DNA from: Plantago elongata
Taxonomy: Eukaryota; Streptophyta; Magnoliopsida; Lamiales; Plantaginaceae
Length of the DNA: 49,298 nt
NCBI GenBank assembly: GCA_036897095.1
Contig: JAYMSP010000500.1
Location: 1 to 49,298 of the forward strand
Direction of reading: 5' to 3'
Shown one piece after another: positions 1-11,547 of this stretch. The position numbers and the translations under genes were made by a program. The notes below the pieces were generated by a model. The model ran no database searches and had not been told where the DNA came from. It saw nothing but the letters and a program-made list of their open reading frames with translations. Positions within the stretch are counted from its first letter, which is position 1; each line of letters opens with the position of its first letter.

Positions 1-18
1 TATATATATATATATATA
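1..18. repeat. (TA)n dinucleotide run at window edge
   Basis: The window opens with nine TA units and then AT-rich sequence. It is a simple repeat that probably continues to the left of the window. Confidence 0.85.
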
Positions 19-2418
19 ATTAAAAAATATTTACTTCTTCTGATTTGTAATGGATGTCATAATCTAATTAATACTTGTATTATATAATATTTTATTCTCG
101 TATCATATTGTAATAATTTTATATTATTATTTTTTTAATATTTAAAGTATTATGGGGTTAAAAGGAGTATAAAATAAATATAGGGATTAAATTTTATATT
201 TATAATATTTAAAGTACCTTTTGTAATATATTAAAAAATGTCCTGCGTTTAGTAAAAAGTATCTTGCGTTTAATGAGCCTCCAAATAATATACACGGTGG
301 ATCTGTTCTATTAATCATTCGGGTGGTGTCGTGGCGTTCTACGTGATTGAATCCACCTCTGATTTCTGTGTTAAATATATTTATCTATTATGCAGGAATT
401 TTTCATATTTGACTATGGAGACTCTAGATCAAAAGATCATGCACCTCTGATGGTGGAGATGGTTGTTTTCACTTCTCGTGAACCAGCACTGCTGGGCCGA
501 CAGAGCCTCCTGGATCCAGGCCAATTTATCTTGACCATATTATTTTTGCATCAACTAATTATTGTGAATGGACTAAAATATCGGTTCTTAAAGATTGTAA
601 TTAAACTTAATACCAAGTCATATTCGAGAAATGGAAAAAATGCTTATGTAATTTGAAGATTAAGATACCAACTGTAACGTGCAGCAATATTTTGGGCTAA
701 TTGACTAAAAGATGTTAGTTCTATAATAATCATTGGCTTCAAAGGAAAATGCAATCGGGAGTGGACCAACAATCTAAACTAATAAACTTGGACCATTTTT
801 ATAAATCCACACTACACATAATCATGTGACTAAGTGTAAGCCGAAAAGCCTATGCTTATGTTCACATCAACTTTCCCGAACCACTAGTTAGTCTAGATTC
901 AACAATATTCTCCATTATTGAATCAGCCACTTGGCACCGCTCTTAGTGATATAGGAGGTAAAAAATATAAGGACGGATTTACATATCATTTAAATCGATT
1001 CATTTGGCTCGATAAATAATGATTTGACTTAAAATACACTTTAAATACTTCATTTCAATTTCATTCCAAACACAATTTCACCAAAATCCATCCAAATACC
1101 CATTCAAATTCTATGCCAATCAGCCCCGTAGTTCCACTTTTTTCTATTAATGTTTAATCAAGTAGTGTAACCTCACATGATAATATCATTTGTATGTACT
1201 GATGACTATTGATATATAATACAGTATCATGTTGAAATTATATCGGGTATAGGTGAGATTCAAATTCAAAATTGAACGTTACCCTATATAAAATTCCAAA
1301 TGCATTATAGTTATGACACAAAGAAATTATGGATTTGTATTAGTCGTTAGATAACTATTCTTCATATATATGGTTGAGCTCTTTTCAACTCAGTTGGTCG
1401 GAAATCATCAAAATCATTTTGGCTCAGTTTTTGCAACTGAAACTTTTCTTCTACTTTGATCAACTAATAAATATAAAGGGTAGGCTGGTGGGGATTAGTG
1501 TGGTCCTTGATCTATAAAATTTGGCGTGCCAGATCTATTGGTTCACTTCCTCCACGAAGTAACATGTGCATAAAAAGGCGATGATATAATACTATGGACT
1601 ATATATAAATCATAGGTCAATTTTCTTTATAATAAAGAAAAAAAGTGAAATATACTAGTCCAGAACAGTACTAACAACTTTTAAGGACAAACAACGTAAC
1701 TATCCAATTTACAGGTTTGAGATTAAACACGAATGGACACTCGATCGAAAGGGAAAAAGGGGGAAATTGATTAATTCGGCTAATTAGGTAATGTGTCTTC
1801 CGCGTTGAAAATGTCATATCCATGACTCACTTCATGGATCCATCCAATGGGCCATCTTATTACAATTTTTGTTGAGGTTTCTACGGTGTATATAATTTGT
1901 TGGATGAATTTTTTTTTTTTTAATTTTAGAGTGAAATACACGACTTCCGCTCCTCCGAGGGCAAATGTCTTCGACTTGTCTGTCACATTGATACTTCATA
2001 TATGGATCCAAACTTCCTAGTGAGCTTGCAAGTATATGCCAACACCCCCTAGGCCAACATGTCCCATTATAATGTTAGGCACACCTAATTTTGAGACAAT
2101 GCTTGTTTGTTTTTTCCTTCATATATTTCCTTTCCCAAATATGCTTTTTCTATGTGATTACACTTCATTTCATATCATTTGAAATGGAAAACTATTTTTT
2201 AGATCAGAATTATATAACCAAGTTATAAGTTTACATAAATTTAAAATCACGATAAATTATGATTAAGTTTTAGAGTTTAAAAGAATATGGAATCATTCCT
2301 CCACTTTACATGGATTATTTTTAATAATTATAAAGTCTTGTATACCTTGTTGAAATGATTATAATATATGAGGTCTTTAATAAATGTGAATCAAACTCGC
2401 ACAGACTTTAGTCCGAAG
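19..2418. other. AT-rich intergenic sequence, no gene seen
   Basis: Apart from the MITE-like repeat at 971-1127 I see no coding region here. The longest open frame, at 390-656, has no recognisable domain and does not resemble plant coding sequence; the rest is short frames in AT-rich DNA. Confidence 0.6.
971..1127 (+). mobile_element. MITE-like repeat, copy A
   Basis: This ~157 bp stretch matches, in inverted orientation, the sequence at 8505-8662 over nearly its whole length with scattered substitutions. It ends in CAATCAGCCCC, while the other copy ends in CAAACAGCCCC, which looks like a terminal inverted repeat of the GGGGCTGTTTGG kind seen in plant MITEs. No protein is encoded. The superfamily is not certain. 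Confidence 0.7.
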
Positions 2419-2436
2419 TAAGACTGGCTTCAATGG
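2419..2436 (+). repeat. Left target duplication and terminal inverted repeat of the Harbinger element
   Basis: TAA at 2419-2421 is followed by GACTGGCTTCAATGG. The last nine bases pair well with the right end; the core TTCAAT is identical in both ends. Confidence 0.75.
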
Positions 2437-2812
2437 AGGCATTGCACGTGCGTGTCGTGACACACGACGTGCCGTGACAACTCCAAGGGAGGTGTAATGA
2501 CGCGCGGCGTGATACGTCGCGTCGCCAGTTGCTGACGTGTGCACAAGCAGCAACTAATCAGCTGATGCCACTTGGCACGTTGGGGCTTTCGTTTTTTTTT
2601 TTGAATTTTTTTTCCATTAAAAATGGTAATATCTTCAAAAATAAAAAATAAAATAAAATCACCAGCGGCTATGTTTTTTCGAGATCTATAAATTGAGACC
2701 AATCTTGATATTTTTCGAATTATCCCATCCCCAACTCCTCTTTCTCTCTTAATTAAACTTAAAGAAACTCTCTTCCCCTCAAAACACCATATCCACTTCA
2801 ATTTTCCAACGA

Positions 2813-3936
2813 GATGGAAGCGGAGATTTCTAGTGGTTGAAAATCAACAAACCCGACAAATATCATGAGTACATACAAGCTCACTTCGAAAACACTTCTT
2901 CCCAATCCCAACCGAATCACGTTCGACCTTTGTTCCAAAGCTCCTACCAAGATCCTACACTCAAAATTACCGATCTCCAACCTCCCAAACACCAATGTTT
3001 TCACAAACACCGGAAGAAGAGGTTGTTCTTGAGACGCAGCCGAAAAACAACCGATCTGGAGGCGTGGGAAAGCGAAAGCCACCGAATGAGCGACAACCAA
3101 CACATCAACCTGGCGGAACAACCCATACAATGAGAATGAGGATTGGGCTCTCATCTCAGCCTACATGGAGGTTAGTCAAAATGCTAATGTTGGAACGGAT
3201 TAGAAGTACTGTAAATTGTTCCGTCTGGTTGCGGAGAAGTATGAGGATATCAAGAGAACAGGAATGATGACCAGGATGGATAAATCCTGTACTCATGATC
3301 GCTTCGTGGAAGATGGAGGAGGCTGAGAGATGACATAAATCATTAGTTGATTTGTGTGGAGCGTGCTACAGTCATTGTCGACAATCGGAGTGGCTACAAT
3401 GAATCCGATGTGATCGAAACTGCCCAAGAAATCTACATAGAGAAATCAAAAGGCCATGTCTCATTTGCAGCGTTCAAACATTGGGATGCCATGAATTCAT
3501 ACACAGAGTGGAAACTCAAGATGAACTTGGAGGAAACCATGAAGAAGTTCATACCACCAGAGGGTGCTGAGTTTCCGGGTGACGTGACGATGATGATGTA
3601 GGTGATCAACCAATGGAATCAACATGTGGCAGTAGTGGAAGTAAGTGAAACCGGGGTTATGAAAGTGCGGCAAGTATCAAACGACATATTGGTCGTGACA
3701 AGGCCAAGAAGTTGGCTAAGAATGCCAGTTCCGGTAACTCATCAATTGATGTAATGAACGAAGAAATTACTAACTTTAATGATAACTATCCCCAATACAT
3801 TGAAATGAAAAAACAGAAGTTGGAGCTTGCTCGTTAAAAGGAGGAATGTAAGTCAAAGGCGAAGATGATGGATACGTTATTTGGCACTGATGGCAAACTA
3901 CAACAACTTGCCCGCCGAAGGCAAAGCACACTTTGA
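2813..3936 (+). pseudogene. Harbinger ORF1 (Myb/SANT-like DNA-binding protein), broken
   Basis: In intact elements this protein binds the transposon ends and helps the transposase. Starting at an ATG at 2813 the frame soon meets a TGA. Further on, a trihelix-like stretch, ENEDWALISAYMEVS then VGTD, is followed by an in-frame TAG where the family has glutamine, then by KYCKLFRLVAEKYED. The segment at 3347-3601 matches the middle of the family (ETAQEIYIEKSKGHVSF). After frame changes, GRDKAKKLAK and a lysine/glutamate-rich tail with a TAA follow. The same domain layout occurs in plant proteins with a NAM-associated C-terminal region, which derive from these elements. There are several stops and frameshifts, so no intact product is expected. 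Confidence 0.8.
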
Positions 3937-4092
3937 AGCACTAGGCAAGCAGCTGTTTGAATCGAAGTAATGGCTAAGGACCGGAGTGTGGCTTGTTTAT
4001 TTTTACTTTTCCTTCTGAAGTGTGACTTGTTTGTATTTTACTTTTTGAAGTGTGGCTTGTTTGTAATAAAATTAGTGTGCATTTTGGTTGTG

Positions 4093-4120
4093 TTTGAATT
4101 TGAATTTGAATTTGAATTTG
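4093..4120. repeat. (TTTGAA)n hexanucleotide repeat
   Basis: Four tandem TTTGAA units and a partial fifth lie between the two genes of the Harbinger element. Confidence 0.9.
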
Positions 4121-4409
4121 TCAGACATCTTGTCAAGCATCTTAGCTTTACTTTATCATACATGTTTTCTTTACTTTGTCGGGAATCTTGTCAGATCTGC
4201 TGAGTCCATACACATTATCTTTACTTTTGTCGGGAATCCAATGTTGAAGTAACTCAACTATGACTAATGAATGACACATTTTTATCTCCAGCAAATTGTC
4301 TATAATACAATCATGGAACTCATTTGTAGGCACAACACCTTCATTCCTTCTTCCCCTATCTTAATCAAACTGAAAACACCCTATCCACTACTTCTTTCCA
4401 AATATAATC

Positions 4410-5233
4410 ATGTTCAACCCACTACCAGAAAATAGTACTTCATCCAAGAACAGTTCGTCATCTAATGAACTTTTCGATGGCTCTTCTACATCCAATCCTT
4501 TCGTCCAAATGCAAAACATGATAATGCAAAACATGTCAAATGTGATTCAACACTAGTAACAACAACAAGTGAAGCCACGATGGAGTGGCTATAAACGTGC
4601 TTACATTGACATAGAGCGAGAAGTGCGTGATGTGGGCTTGGAGCGAGACTACTTCGGTATTAACCTAACATATGCATTGAAATTTCGACGGAGATTCAGA
4701 ATGGAGAGACCGTTGTTCGAATGGGTGGCATTCATTCTTTGGGGTTTTTGGAAATACAATGACTTATCAATCATTCAACGTTCACCGGTGTTTGACGATC
4801 TCCTTAACGGCACGACCCATCAGGTCAACTTTGAGGTCAATGGCAACATGCCTTACTACCTAACCGATGGGATCTACCCAGCTTGGACTACGTTTGTTCC
4901 TGCCATCCCAAATTTGATAACTCACAAACAAGCCAAGTTCTCTGAGCTTGAAGAGTCCGGCCGCAAAGACGTCGAACGTGCTTTCGAAGTTAGGCAAGCA
5001 TGGTTTACAATTATACGAAATCCGCCCTTGCACACGATAAAGCCATTATCGAAAAGATTATGGATTGTTGCCTCACACTCCACAACATGATAATTGGAGA
5101 TGAGCGCCACAAATACCTAAACTATGACGAAGAAATTGAAGAGCTCGAACAAGATACCCGTGAGCATGTAGCCGATCTCGTTGATAGAGTTCGTATCCAT
5201 CGGTCACCGTCTACAATAAATATTATCCCGTAA
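4410..5233 (+). pseudogene. PIF/Harbinger transposase, internally deleted and frameshifted
   Basis: The frame starts at an ATG at 4410 with a low-complexity N-terminus, passes TAG TAA at 4557-4562 in what was a glutamine run, then continues as KPRWSGYKRAYID and FRRRFRMERPLFEW. It jumps at once to NDLSIIQRSPVFDDLLNG, YYLTDGIYPAWTTF and RKDVERAFEVRQAWF, all hallmark blocks of the plant DDE transposase family (Plant_tran / DDE_Tnp_4). Well over a hundred residues between the N-terminal block and the NDLSIIQRS block are missing, including the first catalytic aspartate region; the later aspartate block and the DVERAF glutamate block remain. A frameshift near 5030 moves the end into another frame (LHNMIIGDER). 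It is non-functional. Confidence 0.87.
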
Positions 5234-5608
5234 TACATGAACAATTTACGCCGGACTCATAGTTTAAACAAGCATACCCAACTAACAAGCGACTTGATGG
5301 AACATATTTGGAGGCAACAGTGAATATGAATCTTCTCAAATCGTGTTGTGTGTTTGTTTATTTCGATGTTTTGCGTGTTGTGGAATTTTTGCATTTTCTT
5401 TTCGTTTGATTTAAATTCCTCGCACTATGTTGTAATATATTTGTGGTTTGTTCTATCTTAATAAATTATAAACCGTTTTCAATAAAATGCAATTTTGTTC
5501 ATTTCAACTTTTAAACAATTTTATAATATGTAAATATAAAAAAAATGACGTGGCGATGACGCGTCACCACTGCAGAAAAAATACAGGACGACGTGTCGTT
5601 GCACGTTA

Positions 5609-5626
5609 CTATTGAATATGGTCTAA
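5609..5626 (+). repeat. Right terminal inverted repeat and target duplication of the Harbinger element
   Basis: CTATTGAATATGGTC is followed by TAA at 5624-5626. In reverse complement it starts GAC and contains TTCAAT at the same spacing as the left end. Confidence 0.75.
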
Positions 5627-7792
5627 ATAAAAACTATCAATTTTACTTCTGTCATTACATTTTATTTCCATACTTTCTAAATGAAAAATGAATTCTAGAG
5701 GGTTTTGTAATTCAAAATCTTATTGGAGATGGCAGGGCAGGACATGCCAGTCTTGTAGCCAATAGTTTGTTCTTGTTCATGCATGCACAGATATGATTCA
5801 CTTTAAAGTGTGAGAATCCAATTTATACTTACTATACAGTAGAATTTGGTTTAGTGCAGTCAATAACTGTGGACATGTTGTATCAGTCAGGCAAGGAGTC
5901 CCATCTAGAATTTGTCCAGGAGCTGGGTGATCTTATCTCACATTCTGGATTCAAATTGCCGACAGGCTAATTTCTTGTCCATTACATTTTTATTTATACT
6001 ACAATCATTATTTTCAATAATGGACGTTTTTGTCACCTGATGTTTTCTTTCATTCACAAAATTATCATCAGAGAGACTTTTCCCAGCCATATATAATGCC
6101 CCAACCATGGAGGGTTCAGGAAATCATCGAGTGCTCTTTCACATAACAAGTCACTAGCTAAATTTTTCTTTTTTAAACATCAAATATGTTTGCTAAACTT
6201 CAAAGGAACTGAATTACACAGTTCTATCATTTTTTTTTTATGAATGAAGGACACTTCTAAGATACGATTTCACTCGTACGGCTTAATTACACCAATTCAA
6301 TTGTAACTATTTATAATCGTTAGATCACTTGTATTAATATCATTTTCAGTTGTAATTAATCCAACTATCCATACAATGTGTGGATTTTACAATGACAATT
6401 TATGTAAATTTTATAATAGAAACAAGATTATACGTAAATTTACCGTTATATTAATATATGATATCATAAATTCAGTGTTAAAAATTAAAGATATTTTTAT
6501 TTATTTATGAATTCTATGAACCCTAATCTCTAATTTATTTTACAATTTATTGAAGAATCGATTCCAGACCACCCATCCATTAAGTATATAATCTTATCTT
6601 TGTCCGTCAAATTTATGGGGCAATTATCAAGCTGCATCAAACATCATGCACAGTCTCTGTGATGGCACAAAACATTAATTAAAATCACGTCATGATTCTT
6701 GATACAATTCGGATTAGTGCAATAATCCTTTGCGTGAAAAGTGAAGGCCATGGAATTACTTCTTTTGATTCAAATCGTTGTTCTCTGAAAATTGAAATTG
6801 GAAATTAGGGTTCATTGAATTTTGATAAAAAAAAAACCGTTGCTGTTAATCTCTTAAAATCTAAGACAAGTAAATGTTTAGTATTTATTTTAATTGTTAT
6901 ATATATGAATATAAAAGTTATTTATATTCTCAAAAAAAATTATTTAAATGACAACATAATCTTTTTCATAGTGAAATTTACACTAATTGCAATTGCATAA
7001 ATTTTTACAAACGCATATATGGCCAAGATTACTACAACTTAAAATATAATTTGTATAAGTAATTTAATGGTTAAAAATGAATACAAATAAGATGAACGAA
7101 TGTTAAGTCATCATAGTTATAATCGGACCTTGAACTAACCCATAAATTTATATACAATATCTAACTCAACCACACGATTACTTTTGTAAAATGACAACTT
7201 TTTAATCTAAACATAAATTCTCATTTTCTTTCTAATAATCTTGAGAGTTTCTGAAAATTATATTGTCTTTTTGTAATTTTGGTTCAATGGAAGAGAGCTT
7301 TATTTATTTATTAACCCGTTTATTTAACCCGTCTTTTTAGTAATTAACCCGTTTATTTATTATCTAAAGAAAATGGCATACTATATAGTCAACGGTCTAA
7401 ATGTAGTATGGCGTCTAGCTAGGTAACCAACCGATTTAGTCTTATTATTTGGGTCGATTTGTGAATAGCGCTATTAATTACTCTAAAGTCGCTTGACGTT
7501 TCATCCTATGTTGAGTGGCACTCCAAGTGCTTCTTATCTACGGAATGTTATTGGAGCATCTCTTGAGACCGACTTTGCCACCAATGACCAATCTATTTTG
7601 ATTCCTCCAATTTCAAGTTTTAACAGTTAAAATTGAATTTGCTGTATCTTGAAATCTAGCTATTAATCAGAAACGAAGCCGTTACTTTTCTTTTTTTAAG
7701 TAAAAATATATTAAGTTAATAGCTTAGTTCCGAATCCAAAATTACAATTATAAATATTGAGGGCGGGGGAATTCATAATTTTCGATCTACAT
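5627..7792. other. AT-rich intergenic sequence, no gene seen
   Basis: I find no coding region or RNA gene. A short near-repeat of AACCCGTTTATTTA occurs three times around 7312-7357. The rest is AT-rich spacer without recognisable structure. Confidence 0.55.
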
Positions 7793-8183
7793 CTAAATTA
7801 TATATTCTAAGAAAGTAATATGGCCGGTGCACGAATTCGCATTTCTATTTATCTTCTTGAATTCAAGTTCCCACGGCATGTGGAAGAGCTCCTTGCACTT
7901 GTCCACGAGCCCTCGGGGTTCAGCAGTTAGATTTTCAAGCTCCGTAACCCGAGAGGAAACCATATGAGAGTCCGTTTCGATAATTATTGTTTGAATCCTC
8001 CGTTTCCAGACAAGTTCCAGCCCCTTCACCAAACCTTGCAACTTCGATTCATAAACTGTAGGGGTCTGAAGCTTCGGGGAAATCCCCACTGCCAATTCCC
8101 TCTGTCATCCCTTATCACCCAATCGGCGTTGCACCAACGTTTTCAAGAGTTCGGCAACTACCATCCACTTCCAACTTTGTCCA
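7793..8183 (-). pseudogene. RNase H-like (RVT_3-type) domain fragment, frameshifted
   Basis: Read on the minus strand, the fragment begins WTKLEVDGS, shifts frame into GVIRDDRGNW, shifts again and continues as ESKLQGLVKGLELVW, IETDSHMVSS, LVDKCKELF and INRNANS before a stop. These blocks match the plant RNase H-like domain found in non-LTR retrotransposons and in the large reverse-transcriptase-like plant family: an initial aspartate in VDGS, a glutamate in the AE.KA-type helix, and an aspartate in ETDS. Two frameshifts, and no neighbouring reverse transcriptase, show that it is a dead fragment, from either a LINE or a captured host gene. Confidence 0.72.
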
Positions 8184-8504
8184 ATTATTTGTATTTTGAT
8201 TCTCTTACAAACCATTCAATTTGTTTCATTCACCTTTTTTTTCTTTCATTTTTTTTTATACATTTTAAACTGTGTCTATGTATCAACGGAAGGTTAAATT
8301 CAGTATAGAAAGATACATATGATACGTCATGGTGATGTAGATGAGGATATGCCATATATTAAATGATGCAATTTAAATTTGAATTGAAGGTGCAGTATTT
8401 CTTCATTGGTCTTAACAAGACTCTTAAAGTAACAAAGCAGTTTCATTCATTACTTCTGCAGACTTATTCTGTCACATTTTCTCGCTCATAGAAAGAGAGT
8501 TTTT

Positions 8505-8662
8505 GTGTGGATTGTTATAGAATTTGAATGGATCATTTGGATGTATTTTAGTGAAATTGTATTTGAAATGAAATTGAAATGGGGTATTTAAAGTGTATTT
8601 TAGGTCAAATCAATGTTCATCGAGTTAAATGGATGGATTACAATTCCATTTCAAACAGCCCC
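8505..8662 (-). mobile_element. MITE-like repeat, copy B (inverted relative to copy A)
   Basis: The reverse complement aligns along its length with 971-1127; stretches such as AAAATACACTTTAAATAC and ATTTCAATTTCATT are shared. The right end CAAACAGCCCC keeps the terminal motif better than copy A. No coding capacity. Confidence 0.7.
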
Positions 8663-9150
8663 TTTATTGTCCATTACTCTTGAGTTAAAGTCATCATGGT
8701 CCGACATCGTACCTAGTTTAAAACTTTAAATGTAGAAATTAAATTTTCTTACGAAATGAAGAAAAAAACACTTAAGTTTCACGAGAATCTTGCTTCTGGT
8801 TCTGTTCTTCCATGCCATGAATGAGCTGGTACTCATTGGGCATCTCCAATGATGGAGCAGTTAAGACTATGTACATGTAATAATCTCATTGTTCATTCAA
8901 CTATCCAACTACCAACCCAACAAAGGTTAGTTATGGCTAGTGGGAGTGAGTATTTCTTCCTCTCCTTGTCCTAATTATGACCTCTTTTTATAACAGAAGA
9001 AGTTGAGCTGAAATCTGAGAAGCTTGAACCTCACATTGATAGGAAACCAATAAGCTGAGGCAAGATTATTTGGAATGTTAACATTTCTCCATCACGAAGT
9101 AGAATGTATATTTAGCATAGATCCGTTCAAAATAAAGCTCAAACGATTAG

Positions 9151-9391
9151 TACTATTATATCCGTTCTTTTAAAAGCTTTCTAATTTTTCTTTTTTAGTA
9201 TTTTATTAGAAATTTCTTAATTTGAAGTAAAGTTTTCATTCCACTAATTCATTATTTATTATTTCTCTCACCTACTTTATCATTCATCTATAACTTTATC
9301 ATATATTACCACTCATAAATTAATATTTAACTAATTTTTTAAAATTAAAATAAAATAACTCATTAGGAAGTTTTTATTAAATCGGAGGAGT
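9151..9391. mobile_element. Stowaway-like MITE, diverged
   Basis: An AT-rich ~240 bp stretch starts TACTATTATATCCGTTC and ends ATCGGAGGAGTA, i.e. degenerate forms of the CTCCCTCCGTCCC terminal repeats typical of plant Stowaway elements. It has no coding capacity. The left end is poorly preserved, so the boundary is approximate. Confidence 0.55.
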
Positions 9392-10440
9392 ATTAGATTA
9401 ACTTTTTTTATTAATAAAATTAAGACAATAGTTAATCATAAAGTTGAGACATGAACGTTCCGATTTTTATAGCTAGTACCAAGCATATGTGATTTTTTAA
9501 AATCGTGAAAGTTCAATTTTTTGTGAAAGTCTTGAAAATTATATAATATTATATATTAATATTGTTTAGTGTTGTATGTAAATTTTAGATTTTTGTGTAA
9601 TTATGAATCGTATATTATTGTGTGTTTTATTGTGCAATTGAATCAGTGTGTGTAGGAATTTTAGAACTTTTCGGACTCTCATGAGAATTTCTCTTTAAAG
9701 AAAGGTTTTGTTTTCTTCGTTGCAAATTCATTCAGTTCAGTTAAGATCCATTCAATTCACTTCAGTTTTAAAGTAACTTCGCAATAATAGAGTTGAGTAT
9801 ATGTTAAATGATAAAGTTAATAATCTTTGTTAATACTCTAATTCTACCATTTGTTAAAGTGTGGTTGCATCTAATTGTACAGTCCCTTGAAACATGTAAG
9901 CATGTCACCAACCATATCAAAGTTGAATATTTCATTCTTACTATACATCACATTAGAAAAAATCCAAGTAGTTGACACACAATCTATACAACCCAACTAG
10001 AAAACATTACTTAAAAAGAACTGGTTCTACCTAGAAGATTATACAAATACTTATAGAATGATTTGCTTTGGTGACCTCCTTTTCCTTTATTGTGATTTGT
10101 GATTATGCAGATCTTACCATCCCTCTCACCTCCACTTAGAGCCTAATTAAAAATGTATTAAACTTAAACATATATGAAACCAGAATCCAAAGACATAAAG
10201 AGGGTAAATCAGTAGGACCCTATCCTCGTATGTAGTGCAATAATAAACACAGAAACAGAGAAATACATAACTACATGTACATTCATACACTGCTCTGTTG
10301 AATAAAATAATGTTATGGTAGTCTGTATTAGAGAGAGAAAGTGATAGTACACTTTGTCGTCTATCTCTCATTCCCATCCTTGTCCACCGAAAATAGCTCA
10401 GCTTCACCCTGAAAAGAAGAAGAGGAAGAAATACTATCAA
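9392..10440. other. Intergenic and promoter region upstream of the KIPK gene
   Basis: No coding frame is recognisable. Pyrimidine- and GA-rich stretches near 10320-10460 lie where the transcript leader of the downstream kinase would begin. I cannot place a TATA box or start site with confidence. Confidence 0.4.
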
Positions 10441-10585
10441 GAAAGAAAGCCCAGTTTCTTCTTACTTTCTCATAGGGTTTGCTTTTCAAAAAAAAAAAGG
10501 AGATGGAGGAGATAGTTTGTTGAAAGACTGGCTTTGTTGTATTAGTTGTGTACTCACTCTTCCTTTAGATCTTTGAACTATTCAG

Positions 10586-11387
10586 GTACTTTGCTAGTTT
10601 GCTTTACTGCATTTTTCTTCAAAGATTTGTACTTTTCTTGGTTTCTTGTGTTGCTGATTCTTAGATGAGCTAATGCTGGTTAGTTTGATGGGTTTTTTTT
10701 TCTGTTGCTGAGGTGTTTGTTTTTGTTCATATGGGTTTCCTTTTTCTTGGTGTCTTATCAAGAAAGTGATTTTTTTTTTTGTGTCTGTTTATGAAGCTGT
10801 CATTCTCATATTTATTAGATTGAAATGCTTGCAATTTTTTTAAAACTTATTTTTAATGTTAATCTGAAAAGATTGGATCTTCTTCTTGTTTATTTTTTGT
10901 ATTAAAATTTCTTCTGGGTCTTAAGATTCTTCAAATTATACAAATGTTGCATAACATCTAGTGATTTAATGCTCTGCATTTTGTGTATTTCTGGATGCCA
11001 AGATTTATTGATTAGACAAATCATATCTGAAGGTTGATTTTAATTAGATTCAGTTGCAGATAGTAAAATCAGCTCTCTTTGTGTGGTAAATAATTTCGAT
11101 TGTGATGTGAATTAGATTGAAAACATGGTAAGAGAAGTAATTTTAGCTCAAACAAAAAGGGTGTGATGCATAATGCTTTGATATTGATGTTGTTTGATAA
11201 CATTTGGGGAAATAAAGCTCTAAGATTTCATTTTGATTGATTACTTGCTTGGTTTTAATAAGCAGATGATGCATCCTTTCTTTTACAGTCTCCATTGTTA
11301 TTCCATGAGCTCATTTACTTACCATACACTAGCTAGATTCGCGAAAAGAAAGCAGCTTGCTCACATTGTGATTGGTTTTCTGTGCAG
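10586..11387 (+). other. Predicted intron in the 5' leader of the KIPK gene
   Basis: A donor CAG|GTACTT at 10585/10586 and an acceptor TTTTCTGTGCAG ending at 11387 frame a T-rich ~800 bp interval. It sits directly before the exon carrying the kinase start codon. Leader introns are common in this kinase group. This is inferred from splice sites only. Confidence 0.5.
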
Positions 11388-11461
11388 ATATTCGCCGTGT
11401 GTTATTTGACAAAGAGTGGAGCGTGTAGAGGGTTTTAGTTCTCCAACTTGTCTACACGGAA

Positions 11462-11488
11462 ATGGAGCAGTATAATTGGTTATCTTGA
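11462..11488 (+). promoter_or_regulatory. Short upstream reading frame in the KIPK leader
   Basis: An ATG 86 bases before the kinase start opens an eight-codon frame (MEQYNWLS) that ends in TGA before the main ATG. If the transcript is as predicted it could dampen translation. Its effect is inferred, not shown. Confidence 0.4.
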
Positions 11489-11547
11489 GTTTGGACTCGA
11501 TTGGGTGTTAATTGTTGCGATTCAATAGTATAGCAAGAATTAAAGTT

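Larger units (their letters stand above)
2422..5623 (+). mobile_element. PIF/Harbinger DNA transposon, decayed, with both element genes
   Basis: The element is bounded by imperfect terminal inverted repeats (left GACTGGCTTCAATGG, right read in reverse GACCATATTCAATAG) and by an exact 3 bp duplication TAA at 2419-2421 and 5624-5626. TAA/TTA is the usual target duplication of this superfamily. Inside are a Myb/SANT-like first gene and a transposase gene, the two genes PIF/Harbinger elements carry. The subterminal regions are GC-rich against an AT-rich interior. Both genes carry stops and a frameshift, and the transposase has lost its middle, so the copy cannot mobilise itself. A relative lies at 16311-16834. 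Confidence 0.88.

Noticed and set aside
390..656. 88-codon plus-strand open frame
   Set aside because: No recognisable domain, odd composition and no gene context; probably chance.
2430..3154. Open frames on the minus strand across the left end and ORF1 of the Harbinger element
   Set aside because: They are antisense to recognisable ORF1 blocks or run through the terminal repeat, and show no domain of their own.
4557..4569. Start of the transposase downstream of the stop pair, as if it were a shorter intact gene
   Set aside because: No ATG is present at that point, and the frame upstream belongs to the same protein, so this is a stop-broken gene rather than a new start.
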